In this document: piece after piece, positions 53,707-63,621 of the stretch
Position numbering within the stretch: the first letter of the stretch is position 1
Layout: every line of letters begins with the position of its first letter
Assembly: GCF_003591035.1 (NCBI RefSeq)
Contig: NZ_QYUO01000001.1
Span: 124,001 to 188,000, forward strand
DNA length: 64,000 nt
Source: Noviherbaspirillum saxi
GTDB lineage: Bacteria > Pseudomonadota > Gammaproteobacteria > Burkholderiales > Burkholderiaceae_D
Reading direction: 5' to 3'
Translations under genes and position numbers: made by a program
The notes under the pieces: generated by a model
Databases searched by the model: none
What the model was told of the DNA's origin: nothing
What the model saw: only the letters and a program-made list of their open reading frames with translations

Positions 53707-54705
53707 TTAGTCCTGCCTGGTCTGAGCCACGATTTCGTAGGAACGCAACCGGGCCGCATGATCGAAGATCATGGAATTGATCATGAGTTCATCGGCTTGC
53801 GTTGCATCGATGAAGGCTTGCAACTGCGCTTTTACCGACACCGGATCGCCGATGATGGACGCGCGCAATGTCGATTCGACCGATGCCTGTTCCGGCGGCG
53901 ACCACAATCCATCCATGCTTCGTACCGGAGGTGGCATCTGTCCCGGCGTGCCGCGCACCAGGTTAACGTGCATCTGCCGGTGCGAGGTCGACAGGTACTG
54001 TGCGTCCTGTTCCGAGTCGGCCGCGAAGACATTCAAGCCGACCATTGCATACGGCTTTTCCAGCGTCGCCGACGGCTGGAAGCAGGCGCGGTACAGGTCC
54101 AGCGCGGTTTGCAGGTAAGCCGGCGAAAACTGACCGGCAAATGCAAACGGCAGGCCCAGCTGGCCGGCCAGCCGCGCGCTGAAGTCGCTGGACCCGAGCA
54201 GCCAGATTGGAACGTCCAGGCCCTCGCCGGGCACCGCGCGCACGCGTGCATGGCGGCCGTCGGGTTGCAGGTATGCGCGCAATTCGACCAGCTGCTGCGG
54301 AAATTCATCATCGCCTTGCAGCGTGCGGCGCAGCGCGCGTGCGGTCAGCTGGTTCGATCCCGGGGCGCGCCCGAGACCCAGATCGATGCGCCCGGGATAG
54401 AGCGATTCCAGCGTGCCGAACTGTTCGGCTATCACCAGCGGCGCATGGTTGGACAGCATGATGCCGCCGGAACCGACCCGTATGGTCGAGGTGCCGCCGG
54501 CCACATGGCCGATCAGTACCGCGGTGGCCGCGCTCGCAATGCCGGGCATGCCATGATGTTCGGCCAGCCAGAAGCGGCGGAAGCCCCAGCGCTCGGCATG
54601 GAGCGCCAGATCCAGCGTGCGCTCGAAGGCATCGGCGGCAGTGCCGCCCTGCCGGATCGGCGACAGATCCAGGATCGAGACAGGCGTATGTTTAAGAAGT
54701 GTCAT
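53707..54705 (-). CDS. LLM-class flavin-dependent oxidoreductase
   Basis: 332-residue luciferase-like monooxygenase of the YhbW type: [58 protein letters not shown], then [41 protein letters not shown]. Uses reduced FMN; substrate unknown. Lies between the TSUP permease and the small hypothetical gene. Confidence 0.92.
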   Translation of the reverse strand: MTLLKHTPVSILDLSPIRQGGTAADAFERTLDLALHAERWGFRRFWLAEHHGMPGIASAATAVLIGHVAGGTSTIRVGSGGIMLSNHAPLVIAEQFGTLESLYPGRIDLGLGRAPGSNQLTARALRRTLQGDDEFPQQLVELRAYLQPDGRHARVRAVPGEGLDVPIWLLGSSDFSARLAGQLGLPFAFAGQFSPAYLQTALDLYRACFQPSATLEKPYAMVGLNVFAADSEQDAQYLSTSHRQMHVNLVRGTPGQMPPPVRSMDGLWSPPEQASVESTLRASIIGDPVSVKAQLQAFIDATQADELMINSMIFDHAARLRSYEIVAQTRQD

Positions 54706-54747
54706 GTCGGAACCTTACCTTCGATCTTGCGCAGTCTATTGCACAGT

Positions 54748-55521
54748 CTAAAAAGCCAGCAAACCCTTTTGCCACAGATATCTTCCCAGCATGATTACGC
54801 AGACGGTGACGATCATCGGGCGTATCAGTCTGGTACCGCCGCGCACCATCGCATGCGAACCGCCCCAGGCACCGATCACTTGTCCGGCGACCATTGCCGC
54901 GCCCGCCGCCCATAGCACCTTGCCGCCGGCAATGAACACGACCAGCGAAGCGATATTGCTGGCGAAATTCAACACCTTGGCTTGTGCAGTGGCGGTCAAC
55001 AGGTTGTGGCCGCGCAAGGCGACGCCGGCCAAGGAAAAAAACGAACCGGTGCCAGGACCGAACATGCCGTCATAAAAACCGATGCCGGGCACGACGGCGC
55101 CGCGGTAAGCAGCGGTGCTGACACGCGGCTTTTTTTCCAGCGCGCCTGCGTTCGGCGCAAGCAGAAAATACAGCCCGATGCCGACCAGCACCGCCGGGAT
55201 CACGATATCGAGCGTCTGCGCCTGCACGAACTGCACCGCAAACGCACCGATGGCGGAGCCGATCAGCGAACAGACGAATAGCACCCGCATCTCGGACCAG
55301 TGCACCAGTCCGCGCTGCAAGGCCATCAGCGAAGCGGTCAGCGAACCGAAGCTGCTTTGCAGCTTGTTTGTGGCAAGCGCATGCAGCGGTGGAATCTGGA
55401 CCAGCAACAGCACCGGAATCGTGATCAGCCCGCCGCCGCCGGCGATCGTGTCGATAAACCCGGCCACCAATGCGACGCAGAACAATACGGCCAGAATTTC
55501 TGGCGATAACAAGAATTCCAT
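54748..55521 (-). CDS. TSUP (TauE/SafE) family permease
   Basis: 257 residues with about eight hydrophobic helices. VAGFIDTIAGGGGLITIPVLLL and ATNKLQSSFGSLTASLMALQRG are the YfcA/TauE signatures; FYDGMFGPGTGSFFSLA is the second repeat. The family moves sulfoacetate, sulfite or similar anions; substrate unknown. 31 bp downstream of tesB on the same strand. Confidence 0.92.
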   Translation of the reverse strand: MEFLLSPEILAVLFCVALVAGFIDTIAGGGGLITIPVLLLVQIPPLHALATNKLQSSFGSLTASLMALQRGLVHWSEMRVLFVCSLIGSAIGAFAVQFVQAQTLDIVIPAVLVGIGLYFLLAPNAGALEKKPRVSTAAYRGAVVPGIGFYDGMFGPGTGSFFSLAGVALRGHNLLTATAQAKVLNFASNIASLVVFIAGGKVLWAAGAAMVAGQVIGAWGGSHAMVRGGTRLIRPMIVTVCVIMLGRYLWQKGLLAF

Positions 55522-55552
55522 ATGACTTTCTGTTGAAGATTGAGCGCGCGGC

Positions 55553-56419
55553 TTAAGCAGGCTGCTTGTCGCGCAGGCGGATCAATCCTTCCTGTGCGAT
55601 GGTCGCGACCAGTTCACGTTGCTGGTTATAGACATAGGCCAGGCACAGGCCGCGGCCGCCGGACGCATTCGGGGTTTCCATTGCAAACAGCAGCCATTCA
55701 TCCATGCGGAACGGCCGGTGGAACCAGATCGTATGGTCGAGACTTGCGATCTGCAGGCGTGGCTCGCTCATGCGCACGCCATGCGGTTGCAGTGCGGTCC
55801 ACAGCAGGCTGTAATCGGACACATAGCCGAACAGCGAGTCGTGCACCATTGGATCGTCGGATAAGCGTATCGGCGCGCGGATCCATATATGCTTGCTGAA
55901 CTTGCCCGGATTGCCCCCCAAAATATCGCCCGCATGGTCGGCGCGGAAATCGACCGGTACCGGCATGAATGGGCGTTTTGGATGCGGCGGCTGGTTTTTC
56001 CAGGCCACGATATTGGAGGGTACGGTTTCCGGATCGTCTGCCGGCGGCATCTCTTTCTGATGCGACAAGCCCTGCTCTGGAGTCTGGAAGGAAGCCGACA
56101 TCACGAAAATGCGGCGGCCTTCCTGATATGCGACCACGCGCCGCGTACTGAACGAGCCGCCGTCGCGCACGCGCTCGACTTCGTATTCGATCGGCAGCCG
56201 GTGATTGCCGGCCAGCAGAAACATCGAGTGCAGCGAATGCACGCGTCGCTGCGGCACCGTGACGGCCGCCGCATACAGCGACTGGCCGACCACCTGGCCG
56301 CCGAATACATTCGGACTGCCCATGAAATGACTTTGCCCAAGATAGCGGTCGGTTTCTATCTGTTCCAGCTTGAGCAGATCGAGGACTTCTTCGGTGTTAT
56401 AGAGGGACGGGTCCGACAT
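55553..56419 (-). CDS. tesB: Acyl-CoA thioesterase II
   Basis: 288 residues, double hotdog. FMGSPNVFGGQVVGQSLYAAAVTVPQRRVHSLHSMFLLAGNHRLPIEYEVERVRDGGSFSTRRV is the TesB N-terminal domain; LQIASLDHTIWFHRPFRMDEWLLFAMETPNASGGRGL carries the catalytic Asp of the C-terminal domain. Hydrolyses medium/long acyl-CoA. It follows the acyl-CoA ligase gene at 37 bp, so ligase and thioesterase are probably co-transcribed. Confidence 0.93.
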   Translation of the reverse strand: MSDPSLYNTEEVLDLLKLEQIETDRYLGQSHFMGSPNVFGGQVVGQSLYAAAVTVPQRRVHSLHSMFLLAGNHRLPIEYEVERVRDGGSFSTRRVVAYQEGRRIFVMSASFQTPEQGLSHQKEMPPADDPETVPSNIVAWKNQPPHPKRPFMPVPVDFRADHAGDILGGNPGKFSKHIWIRAPIRLSDDPMVHDSLFGYVSDYSLLWTALQPHGVRMSEPRLQIASLDHTIWFHRPFRMDEWLLFAMETPNASGGRGLCLAYVYNQQRELVATIAQEGLIRLRDKQPA

Positions 56420-56456
56420 AGGTTTATTTGATAAAAGTAAATAGGGGTGCCGCCGC

Positions 56457-58031
56457 TCAGGCGAGCGTGCGGCCGAAGCTGTCGCGCAATTCGCGCTTGA
56501 GGACTTTGCCGATGGCGCTGCGGGGCAATACATCGGTGATTTCGACCGCCGCCAGCCGCTGCGTTTTGCCCAGTCTTTCATTGGCCCATGACAGCAGTGC
56601 GGGCGCATCGAGCGAAGCACCCGGCCGGATCACGGCGAACGCCACCGGCGTCTCGCCCCAGCGTGTCGATGGCATGCCGACCACTGCGGCTTCAACCACA
56701 TCGGGATGCTGGTGCAGCACTGCCTCAAGGTCGCTCGGATAGACATTGAAGCCGCCGGAAATGATCATGTCCTTCTTGCGGTCCATCAGCGTGAGGAAGC
56801 CGTCCGCATCGAAGCGGCCGATATCGCCGGTACGGATGAAGCGTTTGCCGCTCGGGTCAACCCATTCGGCTTCGGCGGTTTTTTGCGGCTGGTTGTGATA
56901 GCCGGCCATCATCGCCGGCGAATGGCCGACCACTTCGCCGAGTTCGTCGGCACCGACTTCCTTGCCGGATTCATCGATCAGGCGGATGTCATGGCCGGGC
57001 GCCGGCTGGCCGACCGTGTGCAATTTGTCCGGATGCTCATGCGCGACCAGCATGCAGGTGCCGCCGCCTTCGGTCATGCCGTAATATTCGATCAGTCCGC
57101 CCGGCCAGCGTCGCAGGATGTCGGCCTTGAGCGCTGCCGAAAACGGCGCGCTGGTACAGAACTTCATACGGAAGGAGGACAGGTCGTACTGGTCGAAGTC
57201 GGCGCGCGCCATGATGCGCTGGTACTGCACCGGCACCAGCATGGTATGCGTGACGCGATGCTGCTGTGCGAGCTGCAGATACTTTGCCGCATCGAACTTC
57301 GCCATCATGACGACAGTTCCGCCCAGCGAGACTGTCGGGAAAAAACAGACCAGCGTGGTATTCGAATACAGCGGTGTCGAAATCAGCGTGACCGCTTCCG
57401 GATCATAGCCATTGCTGCGGCCGCGCTGCACATGGGTCCAGCGCATCGAATACGGTTGCACGATGCCCTTCGGCGCTCCGGTGGTGCCGGATGAATAAAT
57501 GATATTGAAAGGCCACTCGGGCGCGATGTCCACCGGTTGCGGTTTGCTGCCCGGCGGCGCCAACCAGTTCTCGAATGCCTGGCCGGCCTTGCTGCCGTCG
57601 AGTGCGATCACGGGCGCGGCCAGTATGGCGCGCACCGGCGCCAGTTGCTCCGCCACTGCCTGATCCAGAAACAGCAGGCGCGCGTCGGCATCCTTGGCCA
57701 TCGTGACCAGGCTGTCCGCCGACGATGACGGTGCCAGCGGCGCGACTGCCACCCCTGCGCGCAGACTGCCGAGAAAGACTGCCGCATACGGAATCGATGT
57801 GCCGGCGCAGATCGCGATCGTATCGCGCGGACCGATGCCGTCGCGTTGCAGCGAGGCGGCAATCCTATCCATCAATGCATCGAGTTCGGCATAGGTGAGC
57901 GTCGTGCCGTCCTGGACCAGCGCCGGCTTTGTCGGCATTGCCGCCGCATGCAGTTGGACCAGGTAAGGCAATGGATGGAAGTTGTCTTCAAGCACAGTGT
58001 CAATGTTGGACTGGGCGGTCATGCGAATCAT
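56457..58031 (-). CDS. Acyl-CoA ligase (AMP-forming, class I)
   Basis: 524 residues with all adenylation motifs: IIYSSGTTGAPKGIVQPY (P-loop), YYGMTEGGGTCM, FIRTGDIGRFDADGFLTLMDRKKDMIISGGFNVYPSDLE and the C-terminal catalytic Lys in PRSAIGKVLKREL. Activates a fatty or aryl acid to its CoA thioester; substrate unknown. It precedes tesB and the TSUP permease on the same strand. ATG at 58031 or 58022; no clear ribosome site separates them. Confidence 0.92.
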   Translation of the reverse strand: MIRMTAQSNIDTVLEDNFHPLPYLVQLHAAAMPTKPALVQDGTTLTYAELDALMDRIAASLQRDGIGPRDTIAICAGTSIPYAAVFLGSLRAGVAVAPLAPSSSADSLVTMAKDADARLLFLDQAVAEQLAPVRAILAAPVIALDGSKAGQAFENWLAPPGSKPQPVDIAPEWPFNIIYSSGTTGAPKGIVQPYSMRWTHVQRGRSNGYDPEAVTLISTPLYSNTTLVCFFPTVSLGGTVVMMAKFDAAKYLQLAQQHRVTHTMLVPVQYQRIMARADFDQYDLSSFRMKFCTSAPFSAALKADILRRWPGGLIEYYGMTEGGGTCMLVAHEHPDKLHTVGQPAPGHDIRLIDESGKEVGADELGEVVGHSPAMMAGYHNQPQKTAEAEWVDPSGKRFIRTGDIGRFDADGFLTLMDRKKDMIISGGFNVYPSDLEAVLHQHPDVVEAAVVGMPSTRWGETPVAFAVIRPGASLDAPALLSWANERLGKTQRLAAVEITDVLPRSAIGKVLKRELRDSFGRTLA

Positions 58032-58249
58032 CTATCGGAAGAAATGGAAGGGGCCGTCTGAAATACGGCATTGCCTCAATACTAGTCCAGATTGACGTTT
58101 CGCGCGGAATGGCCCTCTTCACCCTCTTCATCTTGCTGGCCGTTGCGAACGATCAAGTAGTTTATTGATGCATTTGGGACAGTGAATTCAGCAGGTTTGT
58201 ATGCTGGACGAAAACCCTGCGCACGTGTATTACCTTCGCCGGAGACGCC

Positions 58250-58675
58250 ATGAAGTTCGCTTCCATCTTTGCCGCCGCAATGCTGGCGACTACGCCAACT
58301 GCCGTGCTGGCATGCGAGGCGCGGCAGCCGGAAAATTTTTCCGGTTTCTTCAACCGTTTTGCGGAAGACAAGAATTTTGCGGCAAGCCGGACCGTGTATC
58401 CATCGCTGCGCATACGATATGACTACGGCCTTGAAGGCGGCAAGCAACAGATCACCGAATCGCGTCGCACGGTAAGCCGGCAAGGCGATGTCGCGAGTCA
58501 GACGATGGGCCATTTCATTCAGACCAACCAGCTCGAATACACCACTTCCGGCATATCGAAAGACAAGGTGGTAGTCGACGTGCTCAAGCCGGGCCGCGAT
58601 TGGGTGCTCAGTTATCACTTTTTGAGCAAGGGCGGTTGCTGGTTTTTGCGCGAGATTCAATATCACGCGCTGTAA
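58250..58675 (+). CDS. Small exported protein of unknown function
   Basis: 141 residues with a signal peptide (MKFASIFAAAMLATTPTAVLA, cleavage before CEARQ). The Cys directly after the signal and one in KGGCWFLREIQ could pair; it may also be a lipoprotein, though AVLACE is a weak lipobox. PENFSGFFNRFAEDKNFAASRTVYPSLRIRYDYG is characteristic but I do not recognise a family. GGAGACGCC precedes the ATG. Confidence 0.68.
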   Translation: MKFASIFAAAMLATTPTAVLACEARQPENFSGFFNRFAEDKNFAASRTVYPSLRIRYDYGLEGGKQQITESRRTVSRQGDVASQTMGHFIQTNQLEYTTSGISKDKVVVDVLKPGRDWVLSYHFLSKGGCWFLREIQYHAL

Positions 58676-58708
58676 GCGTGCCGGAATCTGCCCGTACACG
58701 ATCGGGAG

Positions 58709-60376
58709 TCAGCCCTTGACCACCCGGTTCCTTCCGCCGCCCTTGGCCTGGTACAGTGCCGCGTCGGCCAGGCGGAACAAATCATCCGCATCCAGATCCG
58801 CCGCCAGCTCGACTGAGCCTGCGGAAAACGCAGCCGTGAAATCCTGATGTTCGGCATGATGGCGTATGTTGCAAAACGATTCGCGGATCTCATCCATGAC
58901 GGTGACTGCCGCATCGATCGGCGTATGCGGCATGATGACCGCAAATTCTTCGCCGCCATAGCGGCCGATGATGTCGCTGCGGCGCAGACGTTGCTGCAAC
59001 AGCCGCGACAATGCACGAATGACCTGGTCGCCGATCGGATGGCCATACGTATCGTTGACCCGCTTGAAGTGGTCGATATCGAGCATCACCAATGACAGCG
59101 GCTTGTTCATGCGGCGCATGATCGACATTTCGCGCACCAGATGTTCCTTGATGGCGGAATGGTTGAACAAGCCGGTCAGGCTGTCGCGCATGATCAGGCC
59201 GCGCAATTCGCGATAGCGTTTGGCGCGGCTGGTCAGCGCCGAGACCAGATGCAAGGGCTGTATCGGCTTGGTCAGGAAATCGTCGGCGCCCGATGCGATC
59301 GCATCGAGATGATTATCGAGATTGCCTTCGCTCGACAGGAACACGATGGGCACATCCAGATACATCGTATCCTGGCGGATGATGCGCGCCAGATCGACGC
59401 CATTGCAGTCCGGCATGTACACATCCATCAGCACCAGTTCCGGCCGGTACTCGCCCATCACGCGCAGCATGTCGCTGACCTGATGCAGTAATCGTACTTC
59501 CATGCCGGCACCACGCAGCACCGCCGCGTAGAAATCGGCGGTTTCGACTTCATCATCGACCACCAGTACCCGGTAGGCCCGCTCCTCATCGCGTTCGATC
59601 AGGCGGTCGAGTCTGTCGATCAAGGCCACCATGTCGAGCGGCTTGGAAAAATAGCCGTCAGCGCCGGCTCGCACTGTGACAAGCCGCGCTTCAAAATTGC
59701 TGCGCGTGGATAAAAAGATGACTGCGAAACGATGCCGGCTGGCGGCCCGGATACGCGCGATTTCAGCCGCACCTCCCAATATGCCGGCCGGGAAGCCCAG
59801 ATCCATCACCACTGCCGCCGGTACCCGCTGGTCTATGCACGCCTGCAGCTGCCCGAGTTCCGCGATGACCCTGACTTCATAGCCGAAATGCGTGAATTGC
59901 GCCGCAATATCGGTCGCAATCAATAGATTGTCGTGCACCAGGTAAATCAGTCGATTCGCGACGTTTTCACTCTCCGCTACCGGCGTGTGGGGTGCTGTGG
60001 CGGCAATGTCGCATACCGTGTCGTCGCCTTTCGGGTCGGTCCGCGCCCATTGCAACAAGTCGCGCACAGCGGAGGCGACCGGTGCAAAGTCCTTGCCGGA
60101 CGGTGCAGTCGCTTTCAGATAAGCGCTCAACAGCTTTTCCAGTTCGGCTGCATGCAAGCCCAGACGCGGGTAACCGAAGGTGCCGGCCGAGCCAGCCAGC
60201 TCATGCAGCTTGATCAGCAGACTGTTGCAATGATCGTCGTTGCCAAGGTCCTCGATGTAACGCTGCAGCGCATACTCGATGTCATCGAGCCTGGTTGGCA
60301 GGTTGGCAGTGTAGGAAGCCTCGATTGCCTTCAGTGTGTGCTCGAGGTCGTCGCCGCTGCGTTGTTGTGGGTCCAT
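58709..60376 (-). CDS. Hpt-REC-REC-GGDEF diguanylate cyclase
   Basis: 555 residues. An N-terminal Hpt domain has the phosphorylatable His58 in LIKLHELAGSAGTFGYP. REC1 (about 140-265) has Asp in VVMDLGFPAG but an incomplete acidic pocket (YLVHDN); REC2 (about 270-390) is complete (VLVVDDE, LMDVYMPDCNG, TKPIQP). The GGDEF domain is active by sequence (RYGGEEFAV) and keeps an inhibitory RxxD site (RRSD) five residues before. It should make cyclic-di-GMP under phosphorelay control, cytoplasmic. No kinase gene is adjacent. Confidence 0.93.
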   Translation of the reverse strand: MDPQQRSGDDLEHTLKAIEASYTANLPTRLDDIEYALQRYIEDLGNDDHCNSLLIKLHELAGSAGTFGYPRLGLHAAELEKLLSAYLKATAPSGKDFAPVASAVRDLLQWARTDPKGDDTVCDIAATAPHTPVAESENVANRLIYLVHDNLLIATDIAAQFTHFGYEVRVIAELGQLQACIDQRVPAAVVMDLGFPAGILGGAAEIARIRAASRHRFAVIFLSTRSNFEARLVTVRAGADGYFSKPLDMVALIDRLDRLIERDEERAYRVLVVDDEVETADFYAAVLRGAGMEVRLLHQVSDMLRVMGEYRPELVLMDVYMPDCNGVDLARIIRQDTMYLDVPIVFLSSEGNLDNHLDAIASGADDFLTKPIQPLHLVSALTSRAKRYRELRGLIMRDSLTGLFNHSAIKEHLVREMSIMRRMNKPLSLVMLDIDHFKRVNDTYGHPIGDQVIRALSRLLQQRLRRSDIIGRYGGEEFAVIMPHTPIDAAVTVMDEIRESFCNIRHHAEHQDFTAAFSAGSVELAADLDADDLFRLADAALYQAKGGGRNRVVKG

Positions 60377-60730
60377 GGGTCAGGCTTTCAAGATAAGCGC
60401 GCAGGACGATGCCGTTGCCTCACTTTGCTCGATTATCGGACTCGTTGGCATCGATGGCGACCGGTGTTGCATGCCGGTATTGCTGATTTTACGGCAGTTC
60501 GCACGCGTTTCTTGAAAAAACATCGTCAGGGGGGTCCTAGCCGCTCTGGCGCGCCGCGGTCTCGGCGACACGATGGGACCACCCTGGCCGCTCCAGTGTC
60601 ACGCCGATATACGGCGGCCATTCCAACGTTGCCAGGGGCATGATTTTGGGCGGCTCCGCAGCGGCGACGGACAGTGTTGCGCAAGCAATAGTTCTATGTG
60701 CTTCTTTTGCAGGTTTACCTGGTTTTCGTT

Positions 60731-60750
60731 TCAGCAGTGCTAACTGCTGA
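60731..60750 (-). terminator. Hairpin at the end of the tartrate dehydratase-like gene
   Basis: Perfect 7-bp repeat TCAGCAG / CTGCTGA around a 6-base loop overlapping the stop codon. No T-run, so a weak terminator at best. The rest of the 363-bp gap 60377-60739 shows nothing I can name. Confidence 0.35.
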
Positions 60751-61906
60751 GCGCGCGCATTTCGCTATACAAGTTGGCCTTGCCCTCGAAGCCTATGCCG
60801 ACCAGTTCCGGCATCGTCACATGGCCATCGATCACTTCCACCCCGTCCGGGAAACCGCCGAACGGCTGGAACAAGTCGGGATAGGATTCATTGCCGCCCA
60901 GGCCGAGACCGGCGGCGATATTGAGCGACATCTGGTGGCCGCCATGCGGTATGCAGCGTGCCGGTGACCAGCCATGCTGGCGCAGCATGGCCAGCGTACG
61001 CAGATATTCGACCAGACCATAGCTGAGCGCGCAATCGAACTGCAGCCAGTCGCGGTCGGGACGCATGCCGCCATAGCGGATCAGGTTGCGCGCATCCTGC
61101 ATCGAAAACAAATCCTCGCCGGTCGCCATCGGCTTGTCGTAATAGCTGCGCAATACCGATTGCAATTCGAAATCGAGCGGATCGCCGGGTTCTTCGTACC
61201 AGAACAAGTCGTATTGCGACAAGGCTTTCGCATAGGCGATCGAAGTATCCATATCGAAACGGCCATTTGCATCGACGCATAATCGTTGTCCATCCTGCAG
61301 CACGCTCATCACGGCATCGATGCGGCGCAAATCTTCATCGAGGGAAGCGCCGCCGATTTTCTTTTTCACCACCGTATAGCCGCGGTCGATATAGCTGCGC
61401 ATCTCATCCTTCAATGCGTCGAGATTTTGTCCCGGATGATAGTAGCCGCCCGCCGCATAGACGAAGATATTCTTGTTGACCGAACCGTTACCGTAGCGCT
61501 CGGCCAGCAAGCGGAACAAGGGCTTGTTTTCGATCTTCGCCACCGCGTCCCAGATCGCCATGTCCATGGTGCCGATCGCCACCGAACGCTCGCCATGCCC
61601 GCCCGGTTTTTCATTGCTGAACATGCAGTCCCAGATCTTGTGCGGATCGAGATTGCTGCCTTCCTCATTGACCAGTGTCGCCGGGTCGGCGGCCAGAATG
61701 CGCGGAATGAAACGCTCGCGCATCAGGCTGCCCTGTCCATAACGGCCATTCGAATTAAATCCGTAACCGACTACCGGCTTGCCATCGCGCATGACATCGG
61801 TGATCACTGCGACCAAACTCAGTGTCATCTTGCTGAAGTCGATATAGGCATTGCGGATCGGCGAACTGATAGGAATGGTTTTTTCGCGAATTTCCACGAT
61901 TTTCAT
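60740..61906 (-). CDS. Enolase-superfamily dehydratase, D(-)-tartrate dehydratase-like
   Basis: 388 residues of the mandelate racemase/enolase family. The catalytic set can be read: KxK in VVKKKIGG (Lys181/Lys183), Asp212 in VDANGRFD, Glu238/239 in WYEEPGDPLD, Glu264 in ATGEDLFS and His321 in CIPHGGHQMS. As I recall, Bradyrhizobium D-tartrate dehydratase uses Lys184, Asp213, Glu239, Glu265 and His322, one residue later each, so the same reaction (tartrate to oxaloacetate) is likely. It is divergent from a LysR regulator with a 92-bp gap. Confidence 0.85.
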   Translation of the reverse strand: MKIVEIREKTIPISSPIRNAYIDFSKMTLSLVAVITDVMRDGKPVVGYGFNSNGRYGQGSLMRERFIPRILAADPATLVNEEGSNLDPHKIWDCMFSNEKPGGHGERSVAIGTMDMAIWDAVAKIENKPLFRLLAERYGNGSVNKNIFVYAAGGYYHPGQNLDALKDEMRSYIDRGYTVVKKKIGGASLDEDLRRIDAVMSVLQDGQRLCVDANGRFDMDTSIAYAKALSQYDLFWYEEPGDPLDFELQSVLRSYYDKPMATGEDLFSMQDARNLIRYGGMRPDRDWLQFDCALSYGLVEYLRTLAMLRQHGWSPARCIPHGGHQMSLNIAAGLGLGGNESYPDLFQPFGGFPDGVEVIDGHVTMPELVGIGFEGKANLYSEMRALSS

Positions 61907-61998
61907 GATGGCACCTTAAAGGAAGGGGGAGTGTCGACAGCATAGCGCCGGCCGCCGCTCTTATAATTAAATACAATTCAGTACACCATTCACCTAAA

Positions 61999-62895
61999 GT
62001 GAAAACCGATTCCACTTCCGAACTGAACTTTTTCGTTGTCCTTGCCAGGAAAGCCAGCCTTTCCGCTACTGCGCGAGAATTCAACATCACACCGCCGGCC
62101 GCAACCAAGCGTCTGGCGCAAATGGAGCAGCGGCTCGGCGTACGGCTGGTCAACCGCACCACGCGTACGCTCAGTCTCACCAGCGAAGGCGAAATCTATC
62201 TTGCCCATGCGACGCAAATTCTTGCCGACATACGCGAGATGGAAAATCAACTCGGCAACCACCGCGCGGCGCCGAAAGGCTTGCTGCGCGTCAATGCCAC
62301 GCTGGGCTTTGGCCGGACCACGATTGCGCCGATTATTTCCGCGTATGCCCAGCACTTCCCCGAGGTCGAAGTGCAATTGCAACTCACCGATCGTCCGATC
62401 AATCTGGTCGAGGAAGCGTTCGACCTCGGTATCCGTTTTGGCGAATTGCCCGATACCCGTCTGAACGCCCGCAAGATCATGTCGAACCAGCGCTTTCTCT
62501 GTGCGTCGCCCGCATATCTGAAAAAAGCCGGTGAACCGCGCACCCCTGCGGATTTGTCGATGCACAGCTGCATACTGCATCGCCAGAACGACGATGCGCA
62601 CGGCATCTGGCGATTGCAAAAAGGGCGCAAGACGGAGCCGGTCAAGGTCAGCGGCAATCTGTCGAGCAACGATGGCGACGTGGTGCTCAACTGGGCGCTG
62701 GATGGACACGGCATCCTGATGCGCTCGGAATGGGATGTTGCCAAATACCTGCAAAGCGGACGCTTGCGCATCGTATTGGCCGACTACAAGCTGATGCCGG
62801 CCGACTTGCATGTGTTTTATCCCAACCGCAGCAATCTGCCGGCGAAAGTGCGCAGCTTCATTGATTTTCTGATCGGCGAACTGAATTCGCGGTGA
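61999..62895 (+). CDS. LysR-family regulator next to the tartrate dehydratase-like gene
   Basis: 298 residues. The helix-turn-helix LNFFVVLARKASLSATAREFNITPPAATKRLAQMEQRLGVRLVNRTTRTLSLT is of the DmlR/TtdR-like LysR branch. GTG start at 61999; there is no in-frame ATG close by that keeps the helix-turn-helix. Divergent from the dehydratase gene, which it probably controls, perhaps in response to tartrate. Confidence 0.9.
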   Translation: MKTDSTSELNFFVVLARKASLSATAREFNITPPAATKRLAQMEQRLGVRLVNRTTRTLSLTSEGEIYLAHATQILADIREMENQLGNHRAAPKGLLRVNATLGFGRTTIAPIISAYAQHFPEVEVQLQLTDRPINLVEEAFDLGIRFGELPDTRLNARKIMSNQRFLCASPAYLKKAGEPRTPADLSMHSCILHRQNDDAHGIWRLQKGRKTEPVKVSGNLSSNDGDVVLNWALDGHGILMRSEWDVAKYLQSGRLRIVLADYKLMPADLHVFYPNRSNLPAKVRSFIDFLIGELNSR

Positions 62896-62910
62896 TCCGG
62901 CGAATGCGTT

Positions 62911-63477
62911 CTAAACACCCCAGGGCACCGTTGCGACGCCAAACAACTGGCGATGAAAAGCCATCACCGCGAGCGCCAATACCACGCCGCCGACCACAGC
63001 CATCATGTCTTGCCGGATGACCGGCGTGAAGCTTTTGACCGCATGCCGGCTGGCCGCCGACAGCAGGTCGATCGCCGCATAAGCGAGAAAGGCGCCGAAC
63101 AGCAGCGTCGCTTTCAGTTCGCCGTTGGCAAGCAGGTGCACGGCTGCCCATAATCCGACGCCGATCAGCATCGGATGCCGGAGCTTGTGGCGTATATGCG
63201 TCTTCATGTTCGCCGCGGCGAGCAAGACAAAGCTGATCAGCATCACCAGCGGCGCAAGCCTGATTGCAAATGGAAAGGGATCGAATACGCGCGGCGCGGA
63301 TGGAGCGTAGGCATAGCCGACCACGATGAGAATCAGGCCAAGCCCGGAGATAATTGAAAAGCCTGCCTTGTAACGCTTGTCGCCTAGCGCGGCGACGACG
63401 TGATTGCGCATGCCGGCGAATACCGGAACGAAATGGATGCCGAGAAACAGTACCAGTCCTGCAATCAATAAGCCCAT
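62911..63477 (-). CDS. NnrU-like membrane protein
   Basis: 188 residues, about five hydrophobic helices. GLLIAGLVLFLGIHFVPVFAGMRNHVVAALGDKRYKAGFSIISGLGLILIVVGYAYA and KTHIRHKLRHPMLIGVGLWAAVHLLANGELKATLLFGAFLAYAAID match the NnrU family, linked in some bacteria to nitrogen oxide metabolism. No denitrification gene is visible, so the role here is open. Converges with the LysR gene. Confidence 0.88.
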   Translation of the reverse strand: MGLLIAGLVLFLGIHFVPVFAGMRNHVVAALGDKRYKAGFSIISGLGLILIVVGYAYAPSAPRVFDPFPFAIRLAPLVMLISFVLLAAANMKTHIRHKLRHPMLIGVGLWAAVHLLANGELKATLLFGAFLAYAAIDLLSAASRHAVKSFTPVIRQDMMAVVGGVVLALAVMAFHRQLFGVATVPWGV

Positions 63478-63621
63478 AACGCGCCTCCGGTGGCTGAATG
63501 TGACTGCAATTACAGCACAGCTCGTAGCGAAGGTATTGAGAATTATTTCGAACGATGCTGCGGCAGATGCTTGCCGGCAGGTATGAATGGATATCTTGAA
63601 AATCCGGTCGGCAAACTACCG

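Noticed and set aside
53581..54915. 444-residue open frame opposite the LLM flavoprotein
   Set aside because: No domain, Arg/Gln/His-rich, antisense to a clear family member.
60377..60739. Possible gene remnant between the GGDEF gene and the tartrate dehydratase-like gene
   Set aside because: All frames are short and without motifs; I see no gene or repeat that I can support.
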